The notes under the pieces are model-generated. The model ran no database searches and had not been told where the DNA came from. It saw only the letters and a program-made list of their open reading frames with translations. The position numbers and the translations under genes were made by a program. Below, piece after piece: positions 1 to 12,400 of a stretch of DNA of 64,000 nucleotides; position 1 is the first letter of the stretch; each line of letters opens with the position of its first letter. The DNA is from Capitulum mitella (lineage: Eukaryota > Arthropoda > Thecostraca > Pollicipedomorpha > Pollicipedidae): positions 20,948,621-21,012,620 of the forward strand of contig CP099846.1 of assembly GCA_030062745.1 (NCBI GenBank), given 5' to 3'.

Positions 1-250
1 GCCCGTCTGCCGTCTGCCGCCGCCGCCGGACTGGTCTGCCGTCTCCTGCAGTCGTCTGCCGCCCGTCTGCCGTCTGCCGCCGCCGCCGGACTGGTCTGCC
101 GTCTCCTGCAGTCGTCTGCCGCCCGTCTGCCGTCTGCCGCCGCCGCCGGACTGGTCTGCCGTCTCCTGCAGTCGTCTGCCGCCCGTCTGCCGTCTGCCGC
201 CGCCGCCGGACTGGTCTGCCGTCTCCTGCAGTCGTCTGCCGCCCGTCTGC
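1..250. repeat. 60-bp minisatellite, four exact copies plus a partial
   Basis: Positions 1-240 are four identical 60-base units, and a fifth unit begins at 241 and diverges after about 11 bases. Each unit is GC-rich with a (GCC)n-like core and a CTGCAG. Sixty is a multiple of three and no reading frame of the unit has a stop, so openness here says nothing about coding. In the first forward frame the unit reads as a 20-residue Ala/Leu/Ser-rich repeat, closed by TAG at 271-273. The array probably continues left of the window. Identity between copies implies recent expansion or gene conversion. Confidence 0.95.
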
Positions 251-361
251 CGGCCGCCGCCGCCGCCGGCTAGACGGCGCTCCGAGCGACTCTCCGGACC
301 AGCCGGCGTCGCGCGGCCGACGGGAACGACGGAGGTCCCGCCACGCGGGCCGTCAGATGGC

Positions 362-757
362 GTGCGCCGGTCACTGGTCCTGCTGGGGCCACGAGGTGTC
401 TCGTGTTGGTCAGTGGTCCTAGTGGGGCCACGAGGCACCTCATCTTGGTTACTGACCCTACTGAGAATAGGACGTGTTCCATCTTGGTCATCAGTCGTGC
501 TTGAGCCAGGTGTATCGTGTCGGCCAATGGTCCTTCTTGGACCAAGACGAACCTCGTATCGGCCACTTGCCCTTCTGGAGACACGAGATGACACGTGCTT
601 GTCACTGGACCTTCTGGAGCCACGAGGCGTCTCGTGTTGGTCATTGACCCTACTGGGGTCAAGAGGTCTCTTGCGTTGGCCAGTGGCCCTTTCGGTGCCA
701 CTGGCCGCCACATGTTGGTGACTGGTTCTGCTGGGACCACCTGTCACTTGCTGGTAG
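362..757. repeat. degenerate 39-bp minisatellite, about ten copies
   Basis: About ten diverged copies of a 39-base unit follow one another; most contain a core like CTGGGGCCACGAGG and end in TTGGT. Because 39 is a multiple of three, both strands show open frames with a 13-residue period (for example SLVLLGPRGVSCW on plus). Divergence between units, an in-frame deletion in the fourth unit and openness on both strands argue for an ageing minisatellite rather than a gene. The minus frame at 270-740 starts with GTG, not ATG. Confidence 0.85.
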
Positions 758-2219
758 TTTGTGCTGCCCAGTCCAGAACGGCGCGCGTGGTGAGCCTGCG
801 ACGCTGCTTTGGACGGCCGATCGTGACCAGGACTGTCGGCCATGGGGACCGGCCTACAGGCGGCGTCGGTCGCCCGCCCAGGCTTCTCAGCGGCCACCTG
901 AAAACGCCGAAAAACGTTACATGCTCGCCAGTTACATTCTCACAATGAGCCGTGTCTGCCTGAAAACAACCAATGACGTTACATTCCCGCCTCAGGGGGC
1001 ACATCTCACAATGAGTCTGTGAGCTGTTGACGGACGGTAAAATAAAGCTGAAATATCAATCTGGCATAGGGAACGCGGGGGTAGTACCAGCCAGTGGGTA
1101 ATACTGACCACTTCTGCTGTGAGCAGAGTGTAAATAAAGGAGGTTCAGCTGACCTTTTTTATTGAACGTCGCGTCGAAGGTAGACAGACAAGGTGAACTA
1201 CTGGAATGAACCGCTTTTCCATGAATAATATTGCGTTATCCATTTTTGGGTATGCTGTTGCGGGAAAACACATTATTTTCCATATTTGTGGATTTGAAAA
1301 AAACTTGCAATCATGTCCAATGTGTTTATCGACAACAATGTAGTGTATGGAATGAAAAACAAAGAAAAATTTCAGCGCCAATATGGCCGTGACAGAGCTA
1401 CCTCGCACATGGGCGGGCCTACATGACTTTGAGTAGTCGGCCGACCCTGACCTCATTTTGGCCCAGAATGACCAGATATATACCTACTAAAAAGGACTTC
1501 CCCGTTATTCGTGAGGCAAAAGGTCTGGAAACATGTGTCGCATGATTAAATTTATTTACGTTATATTTCGACCTTTCCTGACAGGGCCTTGACCACACCG
1601 CTTGCATCTGACCACGAAATGGCCCAAATACATACTTTAAGTATTTTCATTGCGTTACTATCGCGAAAACAGCCCGAAAACATGTGTCGCATGACTAAAC
1701 TAAAGTACGTTGCATGTTGACTTCTGATGCCTGACAATGACCTTGACCTTGACTTAGCATCGGTGTATTACTCATTCACTATCTTTTCCTCGCTATGGAG
1801 AGTACTTCTGGAGCGAATGGACTTCATGTTTATGTTTGTGTGGCTTCTATATAGGCCCTAACGCAAAAAAGCTTGATGCTGACCTTTGACCTATCCTTGT
1901 CCAGACCTTTGAGGGAGTCGTATGGAATGGGATCACTCAGTAAACGCATATATCGCCAGGGTGCATGTATCGCCAGGTCTGAATGACAAAGGGGTACACC
2001 TCAGAACGTGCGTCTTGCACACACAAAGTTGAAACCACTGGCATGTAAAACAGATACATCGACTGCCACGTATCACGTGTTCCTGTCCGCCGATTTTCCG
2101 TAACTGAGCGGTAATACTTTTGCGGCAATGAAGAAGGGGGTATTAATCGCCTAAGCACCTCGCGCTTCACGCGCAAGCTGCCAAGCGCGGATCCAACGGG
2201 GGTCATGGAGGCGGTTGCC
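758..2219. other. unique-looking sequence, no gene recognised
   Basis: No reading frame here resembles a known protein. AATAAA occurs on the plus strand near 1041 and 1131, but no upstream exon can be tied to it. TGACCTTGACC-like stretches appear near 1735-1750 and 1880-1900 and recur elsewhere in the window. Confidence 0.5.
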
Positions 2220-4670
2220 CTCCCCCTGATGCCTGAGAAGGGGCCCCACGACAGGGGCCCCGAAGGAGTCCCTCTCAGGCCGGCCCCGAAGGCGTCCCTC
2301 TCAAATTCAAAAGGAGGACCGAGGGGCTCCGTATGAGCTTCACGGGATCTCTGCGAAAACGTGATGGGTTCTTGATGAAGTCAGGGGCGCCTCTGGGAGG
2401 TTAGATGACCGATGAGACACATAGAAGGGCCCCTGAGGCTCCCAAAGGGCCCCTGAGACCACAACAGGATCCAACATGACAGACTGCCCGAGACCGCCAG
2501 AAAGGTCATATGGCCCCTGAGAAGGCCAAGATGTGGACAGGGCCCCTAGGAAAGCGCAGGGGACCCTGGTATGTCATAGGGCCCCGAGTAGGTTTTATGG
2601 TCCTGTGCGAAAAGCTGTAGGTTCCTGATGAAGTCAGAGTGCCTCGGGGAGGGTTGATAAGACCCTGAGACGGCAAGATGGCCCCTAAGATGAATAGAGC
2701 GGCCCATGAAACCCTCCAGGATCCCTGGGACCGCAAGATGGTCCCAAAACGGCTACGACTTCTAGAGGCTACGGCTACAAATCTCTTAAAGTGCCAGACA
2801 GGCCCCCGAGACGGCAAGAACTTAGGTGTCTAACACGGCATAAGGAGACCCTGGCCACCCAGCGGGACCCCCTGAACAGAGATTCATCAGTGATCTCAAC
2901 TGGAGATCACGAGAGCAGCCCCAAATAGGCCACACTGGTCTTTCTGAAATCTGAGGGGTTCTTGACGCATTTAGGGGGTCCCGGGAAGGTTCGGTGGCTC
3001 CTGAGACAGCAATATGGGCCCCTACACCGCAGATGGCCCCAGTAGAGTAGCCAGTGGGGTCCTAGGGGTCCAGGAACCCCCTAAATCTTTCGGTCCACGA
3101 AGGGGCCCTCCCTGGCATTGGCCTGAAGGGGCCCCCTGGCCCGGAAACGCATCATCTCCTCCACAAAGGGGCCCCAGACCCTCAGGCAAAGATCCCTTTG
3201 GCAGATAGCGGGGTGCTCCATGACCGAGAAAGGTAAGTGGGTACTCCGGGATGTACCTACCAAAAGGCGAACACGGGAAAGGACGCTCCTCTGCAAAGGA
3301 GTCGCGAGCCAGGAAAAGACCTCCTGCCATGGGACGGTGTTGGTGTGTCGGGAAGGCCTACAAAGGCCTACCAAGGACTCTCAAAAGCTCGAGGGATAAA
3401 AAAAAACTACCCTGGAGCCTTTGGATGAACTGAAGGAATGACTCCCCTAGGCCTGAGAGTTCCTTCTTGAATTCATCTCAAGGACCCATTGGAGTTTTTG
3501 CGATTTTTTCTTAGAGGCTCCGAACATTCAGAAATGGATTTTGAGCCGGACGAAGCTTTGTTTGAGAAGCCCCTGAAAATATCACGGGGCCTGTCGAAAC
3601 GTTTGAGGGCTCACAAAAATCCAAAGGGCCTAAACTAAACTTGTTACTAAACTTTAAACTTGTTCTAGGAGGGGCCCTCCCTAACGCCCGAAGAATTCAT
3701 TTCAAATAAAATCCCTTCAAATTCCTTCAAAGGAAGCCAATGAATTCATTTCAAGGGGTCTTGATATCTTAAAAGGGCATCTCGAATATCCAGTAAAGGA
3801 TGCACCGGACGAGGGAATGATTGAGGCCACTCTGAAAATATCACGGACTCTGAACGACCGACGGTCCCACAGAAAGGTTTAAGGGCCTTTTAGATGAATC
3901 CACGGAGGTACCCCTCCCAAGATCTGAGGGGTCCTCTATGAATTCCTCTCGAAGGTTCATTGGAGTTTTTGTGCGGTCCCCAAATATTTGAGAAGCCCAC
4001 TGGCATTTCGACGAGTCTTTAAGACAGTCGAGATAGGAGTTTTTAAGCGGGTGAGGAAATGTTTGAGGAATTCAGGGGCTGCTGAATTGGCTCCGGAAAC
4101 ATTCAGGGGCTGCTCAAATAGCTCCAGATTCAACACAAGCTCGATAGATCCTTAAAAAACGGAAGAGGCCTATGTGACGCTCGAAGGGCCCTCCTTAAAT
4201 TCATTCGAAATGCCCTTGATATTTTCAGAAGCACCTCATACATTCTGGAAAGGGCGAACTGGACGAGTAAATGTTTCAGGGGTCCCCTTAAAAATACCAA
4301 GAGCACCACTAAAACGTTCTGGGCTCCACAAAAAAAAACTCTTATGGAAACTTGGACAAAGTCAAGGAGAGGCGCTCGCAGAGGTCTACTTATTTCATCT
4401 GACAGACCCTTCCTCCAGGGGGCCCACATTCGGAACGGAGCTTTGAGCCCGACAAGGAAATGAAGAAAAAAAACAAGCCCTCTAAAGATACCAAAGGCTC
4501 TCTCAAAAACCTTCAGGGTTCCACGAAAAACTCCAATAAGCCTTCGAAATAAATTCAAGGAGGCCCCTTAGACCACGGGGAGAGCCCCATCTTGAATTCC
4601 TCTAAGGGCCCACTGAAGTTTTTGTGGGTCCTCAACTCTCTGAGTGGGCCCTTCATCATCGTACTTCCAG
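2220..4670. repeat. old, highly diverged GC-rich satellite region
   Basis: Short phrases such as GGGCCCCTGAGAC and CAAGATGGCCCC recur throughout. A ~65-base segment (TGCGAAAA..., CTTGATGAAGTCAGGG, CCCTGAGAC) can be followed at about 2352, 2606 and 2944. In the second half, TTGAATTC...CATTGGAGTTTTTG recurs at about 3466, 3935 and 4592. Units are spaced irregularly by hundreds of bases. The reading frames here are stop-poor only because of base composition, and none resembles a protein family. Confidence 0.6.
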
Positions 4671-4756
4671 AGTAACTCGTAGCAATGCCCTAGCGTGGTT
4701 TACGTATTCTTCTTTAATGTTTTAGGGGTTTTCTGGGAGCATCAAGGCTCTGCAAT

Positions 4757-4983
4757 GGCACCATAAAAACTGTAATGACGCTTTCGATAAATGCGAGGAA
4801 GGGGTCACATCTCATGGAGCAGCCCGTCATAAAGATGGGTTGACGGGGCATTCAATTTGAAGCTGGCATTGAAGGCACCATAAAAACTGTAATGACGCTT
4901 TCGATAAATGCGAGGGAGGGGTCACATCTCATGGAGCAGCCCGTCATAAAGATGGGCTGACGGGGCATTCAATTTGAAGCTGA
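4757..4983. repeat. 117-bp tandem duplication, nearly identical
   Basis: GGCACCATAAAAACTGTAAT begins at 4757 and again at 4874. The two 117-base units differ at only a few positions, such as GAGGAAGG against GAGGGAGG and GGGTTGAC against GGGCTGAC. This is a recent local duplication with no coding content. Confidence 0.9.
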
Positions 4984-5028
4984 AGCCCCTCAGTTCTGCC
5001 CCGTATCAGTTTCACAAAACTACTACCC

Positions 5029-5032
<4 letters not shown>

Positions 5033-5075
<43 letters not shown>
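5033..5075. repeat. (AT)n microsatellite
   Basis: An uninterrupted TA dinucleotide run of about 40 bases follows the 117-bp duplication. Confidence 0.95.
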
Positions 5076-5078
<3 letters not shown>

Positions 5079-5079
5079 T

Positions 5080-6000
5080 GTATATCTAATATCTTCTATA
5101 AATCATTTTTAGAACAACTGCAGTCGGTCAAGACAAAATACCCTAAATCCGTCGAGAAACTCATGTTTGGGGAGGTTAGACTGATAGAGGGGCCTTTGAA
5201 ACCGCTAACTAGCTGTCTCTAGGATTATGAGCCCCTCAGACGGCCAGAGGGGCCCCTGAAACTACTAAACCTTGAGACGTCAACACAGCACCTGAAACGG
5301 CTTAAGTACCTGCAGCGTTGCCAGAGGTGCCTCTTTCGCGACAGCGGCTTAAAGATGGCCCTTATTACTGTCTGAGGGACGCCTTAGACGGCAAAAATTC
5401 CCCAGGAACGACGGGAGGGAACCCCAGAAGGCTGAAGTGCAGTGGTGGAGGATCGTATTTGATCATGGGGCAAAGCAAAATTTCCAGGACTCTTGATCTT
5501 GAGAGGCCCCCTTTCCTACGAAGGGCCCTCATTCCCCCAAAAAGTCCATGTTTCACTTAATGTGAGTCGTATTTCGCCCGATCGGGCGGGGTAAGTTCGC
5601 GATCCAGTCGTGCGTTGTGCGAGCTCTGGCATTCACTGCTAAACTCGGCAGTTGCAGCACAGCTTGGTCCCACTGTGAACTCATGACGTCCGTGTCTCGT
5701 TCCAATCACTGGCTACAGTATAACAATGCTAATAATGTTACGTGCGATACTTATAAGAGTAATGTTAAAATGGCAATAATAAAATAGCAATAATTATCGC
5801 CATAAAAAGATGGCCTCATAGAACTCGACTGGGCATTTTAGTTCATTGGTCGATAGTAGATAAGACATTAGACATTAGTCGATTAGTCCACGAGGCCACC
5901 CAAAGGCGTATGCTAAATCTAAAAACCATTGGGAGGGGGACTGCGGCCCCCGCATGAAATGCAAATCTTCACTTTTGTTTCAGAACGCCGTTAACTGACC
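5080..6000. other. intergenic sequence, nothing recognised
   Basis: The first half resembles the neighbouring GGGGCCCCTGAAAC-type satellite, and the second half is unique and AT-richer. No exon, RNA gene or element ends were recognised. Confidence 0.45.
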
Positions 6001-6004
6001 CAAC

Positions 6005-7060
6005 AACCAACCAGGCATTTCTCCGGACAGAAGCCGAGGCCCCGAAGCAGGGTCGAGGCAACGATTTAGTGAGAGAATGGACTCAGGCCACCCAGGTCCA
6101 TTCTGTGAGGCCCCTAACGATATCAGATTCCCGGTCTCTAGGCTGCTTTTAGGTGTAATCGGTATGAGGCCCTCTCACGAACGGAAGCCGGGGCCCCCTA
6201 GCAGGGCGGGGTTGATTCCGGTTCAGCGCAGGTCATTCGGGTTTATTCTGCGGGGCCCCCTAAAAATTTAGGTATCCACCAGTCTCCTGGACACTTCTGT
6301 GAAGACTGGCACGAGGCCCTCTAACAGACGGGAGCTGAGACACCCTGCAAGATCCGAACCTTGCTTCAGCGCAGGCAGCCCAAGTCCATTCTGTTAGGTC
6401 CTCCAAAAATTATCAGTTCCTGGTCTCTGGGCCACTTCTGAGTATAATCGACAAGAGACCCTCTCTCGGGTGGAAGCCGGGGCCTCCTAATATGGTCCGA
6501 ACTCCGTCAGAGGCCTGCCGGGTCCATTCCGCAAGGTCTCTTAAAGGCTGTAAGTCCCCGGTCTCTGGGTCACTTTCGAACGTAATTCGCGCAAGGCCTT
6601 CTTAAGGACGGATGCTGGGGCGCCCTCCGAGACCAGGATTGGTTTAGCGAAGGCCCCCTGGGTCCATTCTATGCGGCCTCTCGGAAAAATGTAGGTTTCC
6701 GCGCCCTGTTTTGCTTTTGAGTGATAATCGGTACGAGGCCCTCTCTTGGACCTAAGCCGGGGCCCCCTAGCAGGGTTCGAACCCCGGTTCAGCACAGACG
6801 CAGACGACCCCGGTCCATTACTTCTGAGGCCTCTGAAAATTGTGACGTCCTGGTCGCTGGACCACCTTTGAGAGCAATCAACACGAGGCCCTCTATTGGA
6901 TGGAAGCCGGGCCCCCTAGCAGGGTCCTAACTGTGTGTCGGGGTAGGCCAGTCGGGTCCAATCCGCGAGGCCCCTTAAAAATTGTAAGTTCGCGGTCCCT
7001 GGCCAGTTTTGGGTCCAACTTGTTCGAGGCTCCTACCGGAAGAAAGCTGACGTCCCTAAC
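6005..7060. repeat. tandem ~145-bp satellite, about seven diverged copies
   Basis: The phrase GGTCCATTC..GAGGCC followed by an A-rich step and CGGTCTCTGG recurs at about 6088, 6237, 6388, 6520, 6661, 6811 and 6955, a spacing of 130-150 bases. A second landmark, GAGGCCCTCT..GGAAGCCGGGGCCCCCTAGCAGGG (shown here with gaps), sits once per unit. Copies are about 60-80% alike by eye. No gene was recognised inside. Confidence 0.8.
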
Positions 7061-7184
7061 AAAGTAAGACTTGAAAGAGCACGTACGCCATGTGCCTACT
7101 TCCTCGCCTACACTTGCTTTTTTGTTGGTTTTCAGCGTGTTCGTCGCTATTATCCCCATTTTCTTTTCTGTTCAATTCCTTACG

Positions 7185-7310
7185 GGGCCCCCCAATATCA
7201 TAAATGGGGGCAGAAACATAGTCTTGCCCCGGACTAATCGCAATTGGGGGCAGCTGTCCCCCTGCCCCCCCCCCCACCACTTCCGCCGCCCTGGTCTTTC
7301 ATGGTAACTC
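7185..7310. mobile_element. poly-C core of a short inverted-repeat element
   Basis: The stretch holds GGGGGCAGCTGTCCCCC followed by a run of 12 C. The same kind of G/C-run core occurs at 15.0-15.25, 45.45, 54.91 and 61.41 kb. It resembles the centre of a short non-autonomous element, but its ends could not be fixed here. Confidence 0.4.
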
Positions 7311-7549
7311 AAAACGTTAGAATCCGAACTTTGAAAATGTGGTATTTTTTGTGCTTGGCGGCACAAGGCCAATATTTTGAGGGCCTGTTTTGGGGTGTTA
7401 TGTACGGTTGTCTTCGCGGATTTTCTGTCGCTTTTTGGTTTCGTCCTCTAGAATGCAAAATAATGGGTGCGATGGACGTCTGGTGGTGTCAATGAGCTCA
7501 ATTAGTCAGCACCTACCTACTAAATCATTTGGGCGATTCTGAAGGGGTC

Positions 7550-8010
7550 CCGATTATGGGCTGACCGTGGGCTAACCTTCGGCTGAGCGTGGGGAGTCTT
7601 AACAAACATGCCCTGGAGGTGGTGTATTGGTGTCCCGTTGGTTAAAAAAGTGTCCCTGTGAAACCAAGGATGCCTCCCTGTAGTAAACCATGGGCTTTCC
7701 GTCGTTCCAAAGGCCATGTGGCGTCAAGAGAGCACGCTGTGATGTTTAATGGACAGCCTGGCGATGGACAGGCGCCCCTGCGACGCAAGGAGCCGTCCCT
7801 GCGACAGTATGATTGCGCTGTCGTTCAAAAGACGCTCTGCTGACAGCAAGGAGGCACCTCTGATGGAGTATGGACGGCCTGTCATTAAAAAGGCGCTGCT
7901 GCTGTATATGGAGGCGCACGTATGACGGAGTATGGGCAACGTGTCATTCAAAACGCGTCCCTAAGACACGCAGGCATTCAGGTGAAGGACCAAGATATCA
8001 CGTTCTTAAA
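7550..8010. repeat. degenerate ~60-65-bp satellite
   Basis: Units built around GATGGAGTATGGACGGCCTG, CATTaAAAAGGCG and CAAGGAGGCACC recur about every 60-65 bases. The best preserved copies lie between about 7740 and 7970. Divergence is high and the region is non-coding. Confidence 0.6.
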
Positions 8011-9430
8011 AAAAAACAAACAAACGAAAAACAAAAAAGCGCCCTGGTATCATTGAACAGGCACGAATGTGTTAGCAATAGGTGTCTGTTTGCTAGAATA
8101 TCTCCCTTGTGACATAAAAGCACACAGCTTACGTTCGTTCAGACCTTACGCACCTTACGGTCAGGCTAGCGCTCAATTCAGGTTCCAGCGACAAATTTTG
8201 TCCGTTGATAGAAAGGCGCCCTATCGTTTAAGTGCGCACATGTTACACTGTTCAGTGACAATGGGTGTTCACATTTTTTTGTGCGCTCTTGTAATACGAC
8301 ATGGGCGCCCCTTCGTTAAGCCCGCTTGTGACGTCAAAAACGCGGCTATGATATAGTACATATACAACATAATACGCCCATATATAATACGAACATTCCG
8401 CTTTCAAACGCGTACGAGTCAAAACGACTCAGTCGTTTTGGCGCCGCCCGTCTCGTTGCAGTGGAACGCTTCGCATGATTTAAATGCTACTACAATCGAG
8501 TTTGGCGCGTTTCAAGTGCGATTTCGGTGCCTTTCGGTGCGACTTAAGCGATCCCACGATACCGTTTTGGTGTCCCTATAAAAAAACTTTCCCCCTTGGC
8601 AAAATCCTGTATCGGTTCCTGTCAGCGTACCGGCTTCCTTTTCATCGGTCCACGACCTTTCTCAAAAGTTGTGATCTGGGCGAAAAATGAAATCCATATT
8701 TTGACTCACGTCAAGTCACTCATCTGGAGCGAAATATAGTCCCCTCCCAACGCTCTCTCTCGAAAAGAGCTTTAGTTTGAATACTGTTTGATGTTTGTGC
8801 GCGAGCGGTTTCAACGTTCTCTGTCGCTGCGGGCATCGCCACGGATGTCACAAAAATCGTCGTTGACCTCACAGAGGCTTATCGCAAAATATATGCTTTT
8901 ACGAGCCCAAACCATGCCCAGATTTCTAGTTCACAACCCGACCTGAAGTGCCATTATCTCAGCTCCCGTCCTTGAAACCGTGACACCAGTTACGTGCCAC
9001 TGGATATCTGAGGCAACTTTTGTCATTCGCAAGTTATCGTTGAAAAACCGAACAGGCACCCAACCACCCGTTAGTCCAACAGGTGAATTCAGGAGGAGTG
9101 CGTCTGCTCAGCATCTTCTCGAAGCTTTCTTCCATACACGCAACTTAGACAATCACAGCCTTTGGACACGGAAGTCCAAAAAAGCATCTTGAAAATGCAT
9201 GACACGCTGAAGATGTATTTACGTCGCAGCACACATTGTAAATCAAGGAACTATACAATGGCGCTTTCTGAGTCCTGGGCAAACTAAGGACGAGCTTCTT
9301 CGGGGTCCCGCTATAGTTTACCTCACAAAGAAAGGACTGAAGTTTCCTCCTCTGGGCAGAAATCAAGTCCCAAGAAACATGACATATATAGCAACGCATT
9401 ATCAGTCACTCAATCACCTTAAAACCGCGC
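8011..9430. other. intergenic sequence downstream of the zinc-finger gene
   Basis: No protein-like frame was recognised. A 21-base perfect palindrome (CAAAACGACT, one base, AGTCGTTTTG) lies at 8420-8440. No canonical AATAAA on the minus strand was found close below the zinc-finger stop codon, so the 3' end of that transcript is undefined. Confidence 0.5.
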
Positions 9431-9436
9431 ATGCAT

Positions 9437-12400
9437 TCAGTTCAACGTGTCTGCCTTCAGTCGCTTGAAGAACCAATCAATACGGGGCTGGCTGCTGTCC
9501 GGCGCATACTTCCGCTTCTTCTGGCTGACGCCGTGGTGCGCGTCGCTATGAGCAATCAGCTGAGACTTCTGCGAAAATCTCTCCGAGCACTTCAGACATT
9601 CGAAAGGCGTTTGACCCGGTCCGGACGCGCTGCCGGCAGGGGCAGCGGCTGCAGCGGCGCCCTCCAGCGACCCCTCAGCTGGTTCTTGACCCAAATCCGC
9701 AGAGGAATGCGCCCCTCCTTGGGCAGGGATGCCAGAGGAGTCCTCCGGCAGGAGCACGGCGTCGGCCGGGGAGCCCCTGCCAACCTCAGCGGCCGCCCGC
9801 CGGGCCCCCGACCAGTCCGCGGCGGCCGCACTGAGAACACTGTCCACCTCTGAGGAGGCGGCAGTCGCCTCTGTGGGACGACCGTTGCCGGCAGATGCGT
9901 CAGAGGTGGTCTCCACGGCAGACCGGTTGCGGACAGATGCGTCAGAGGCAGTTTCCAGGGCAGGATGGTTGTTGACGGATGAGCCAGACGTGGCCTCTAA
10001 TGCTGGTTGACTGCTGGAAGATGGGTCACAGGTAGCCTCCGCGGAGGGACTGCTGTTCACGGACGAGGCCGCCGCAATGCGAGGATCCCTGTTGACAGGT
10101 GACTCAGAAGCAGCCTCTGAACTACGGTCTACGTTGGCAGAAGAGTCACGGGCAGATTTTGTACGAGGGCGGCTGCCGGCTTCGTCGGCAGTCTCGCCGA
10201 GCCAGCAGAAGGCATCCGGCCCCAAGCAGCTCCTGCATTTCTCCACAACAGACATGTGCGTCTTGAGTCTCCAACGTTCCGTCGTCTTCCAAGAGCAGAA
10301 CGGACAACGGTACCCGGCCCGCTTGGACCAACATGCTTTCGCGAACTTCATGAAGGCGGCGTGGGCCTCTTGATGCGCCGTCCACTGGTGGCGCATCACG
10401 GCTTGTATGTTGGACGACATCGGGCAATAATGGCACTCGAAGACCCGCACGTGGCGGCCGTCCTGTTCCGGCGCCCTGAGGCGACGATCGCTCCCAGCAG
10501 CGCTACGCCGCGCCCGGGGCGACTCGCCGACCTGGTCCTGACGGGGCGCCACAGACGCGGCCACCGCCGCCGGGGGCGGACGGCTGGCGGCCGCCGCCGC
10601 CGGCGCCGGGCCGAGCGCGGGAGCCTCTTCGACCTGGTCGGCGTCGGAGAAGGCCGGCCGTCCGGTCGTCTTGAGCCGCCAGCCGTGCTCGCGGCACAGG
10701 TGCTCGGTGAGCGCCTCGAACGGCAGCCGGGTCTCGCAGACCGGGCACTGGTACGGCTGAGCGCCGGGGCCCGGCCAGCCGCGGATCGCCACCGAATGGC
10801 ACGCCAGCAGGTGTGCGCCGGTCATGTTCACCGCGCACGAGCACAGCTGTTCGAACGGGCCGCCGTCGGGCCGCAGCATGCGTGCACAGTGCGCTTGCTG
10901 CTCGTGCCTGTTGAGGACGGACGGCCACAAGAACGCGGCGTCGCAGAGTCCGCAGGGATGGCGCCGCGACGCGGCTTTGTGGCACGTGCCCACGTGCATG
11001 TGGCTAGGCGCGGCGTAGCAGTAGGCCACCGGACACAACTGGTCGGGCACGTGGCGGCCCGAGTGGGCGTCCTCGGCGTGGCGCCGGTAGTCGAGCGTGC
11101 TCTGGAAGAACTTGTCGCAGAACGGACACGCGATCACTCCGGGTATGACAGAGCCGGAATAGCCGACGGCGACGGCCGGCGGCGGGCCGGCGCCGGCCGC
11201 CGTCCGCACCGCCGAGACGGCGTCCTGGAAATTTCTGTTGTCGAGCTCGTGTCGGCCGAACGCCTCCTGGCCGCTGTCCTTGAGCTGCCAGCGGTGGTGG
11301 TCGCGCAGATGCTGCAGCAGCTTCTCGAACGGCAGTCGCGCGATGCACTGCGGGCAGGAGTACGGCCGGGCGCGCGGTCCCGGGTAGCTGCGCACCTGCA
11401 CAGAGTGGCAGCGCACCAGGTGGTACCAGCCGCCGAACTTCCGGCACACGTCGCAGGCACACTCGGCCGCGTCGTCTACCTGGACGCCCATCTTGATCTG
11501 CGAGCTGTGGTTCGACTCGGTGTGGCGCAAGCACTTCGCCCGCGAGTCATACGAGGCATCGCAGAACGAGCATTTGTGCACAAACCCATCGCGCCCTTTG
11601 TGGTACGTGGGGCAATGCCGCACGGTCTCAACATCCCAGCAGTATTTATACTCGCACAGTTTTGACACCCCCGCCATCAATCCAGAGTGGGCTGTCCTCG
11701 CATGGGAGGCGTACTTGCTCCTGCTCAGGAAGAACGCGTCGCAGAACGGGCAGTCCAGCCTGCGCGGGTTGTCCCTGAGGTCCCTGACGAGCGGTACGTT
11801 CCGAGGTTTCCCGGAGACCGCGGGCTGCGACTTGCTCGCCTCTCCTGAGACGGCCCGGGAGGGCACCGCCGCCGCCGCCGCCTCCGCAGGGCCAGGCGCC
11901 TGCACGGCGCCGGCGACACCGGCGCGGCAGGAGGCTGCCGTCTTCAGCCCGGCCGCGCGCTTCACCAGCCGGCTGGCCGCGGCCACCGACGACCGGGAGC
12001 CTTCTCCTTTCTTCTGCGCTTTTTCGCTCTCACGCCTGGCTTCTTGCGACGACAGGAAGACCCAGCTGTGCACGGTCCGCAAATGCTGCTGCATCTGCGC
12101 GAAGCCCAATGTCTTCTCGCACACCGGGCAAGCAAGCTCGACGACTGCCGTTTTGGGCGCGACTAAATAGTCGTCACCGGACTCCTTGAACCTCCACGCG
12201 TGCTCCTCGATCATATGTTTCATAAGCTCATCGTAATCAAGCCTGACCCAGCACCGAGGGCAGCTGTACGGCGCCCTTCGAGGGCCGGGGAAGCCCCGAA
12301 TCAGCACAGAGTGGTACGTAATCAGGTGCTGCTTCGACGTGGCGAGTGTCACGCCTGAGTGCAGGTTAGTGCACCAGCATCGGCCATCCCCCCGCAGCTG

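Noticed and set aside
362..721. 119-residue repeat protein
   Set aside because: The 13-residue repeats follow from a 39-bp minisatellite and both strands are equally open.
10256..11665. 469-residue open frame on the plus strand opposite the zinc-finger gene
   Set aside because: It is a shadow frame of GC-rich coding DNA; it has low-complexity Arg/Ala/Gly composition and no family features.
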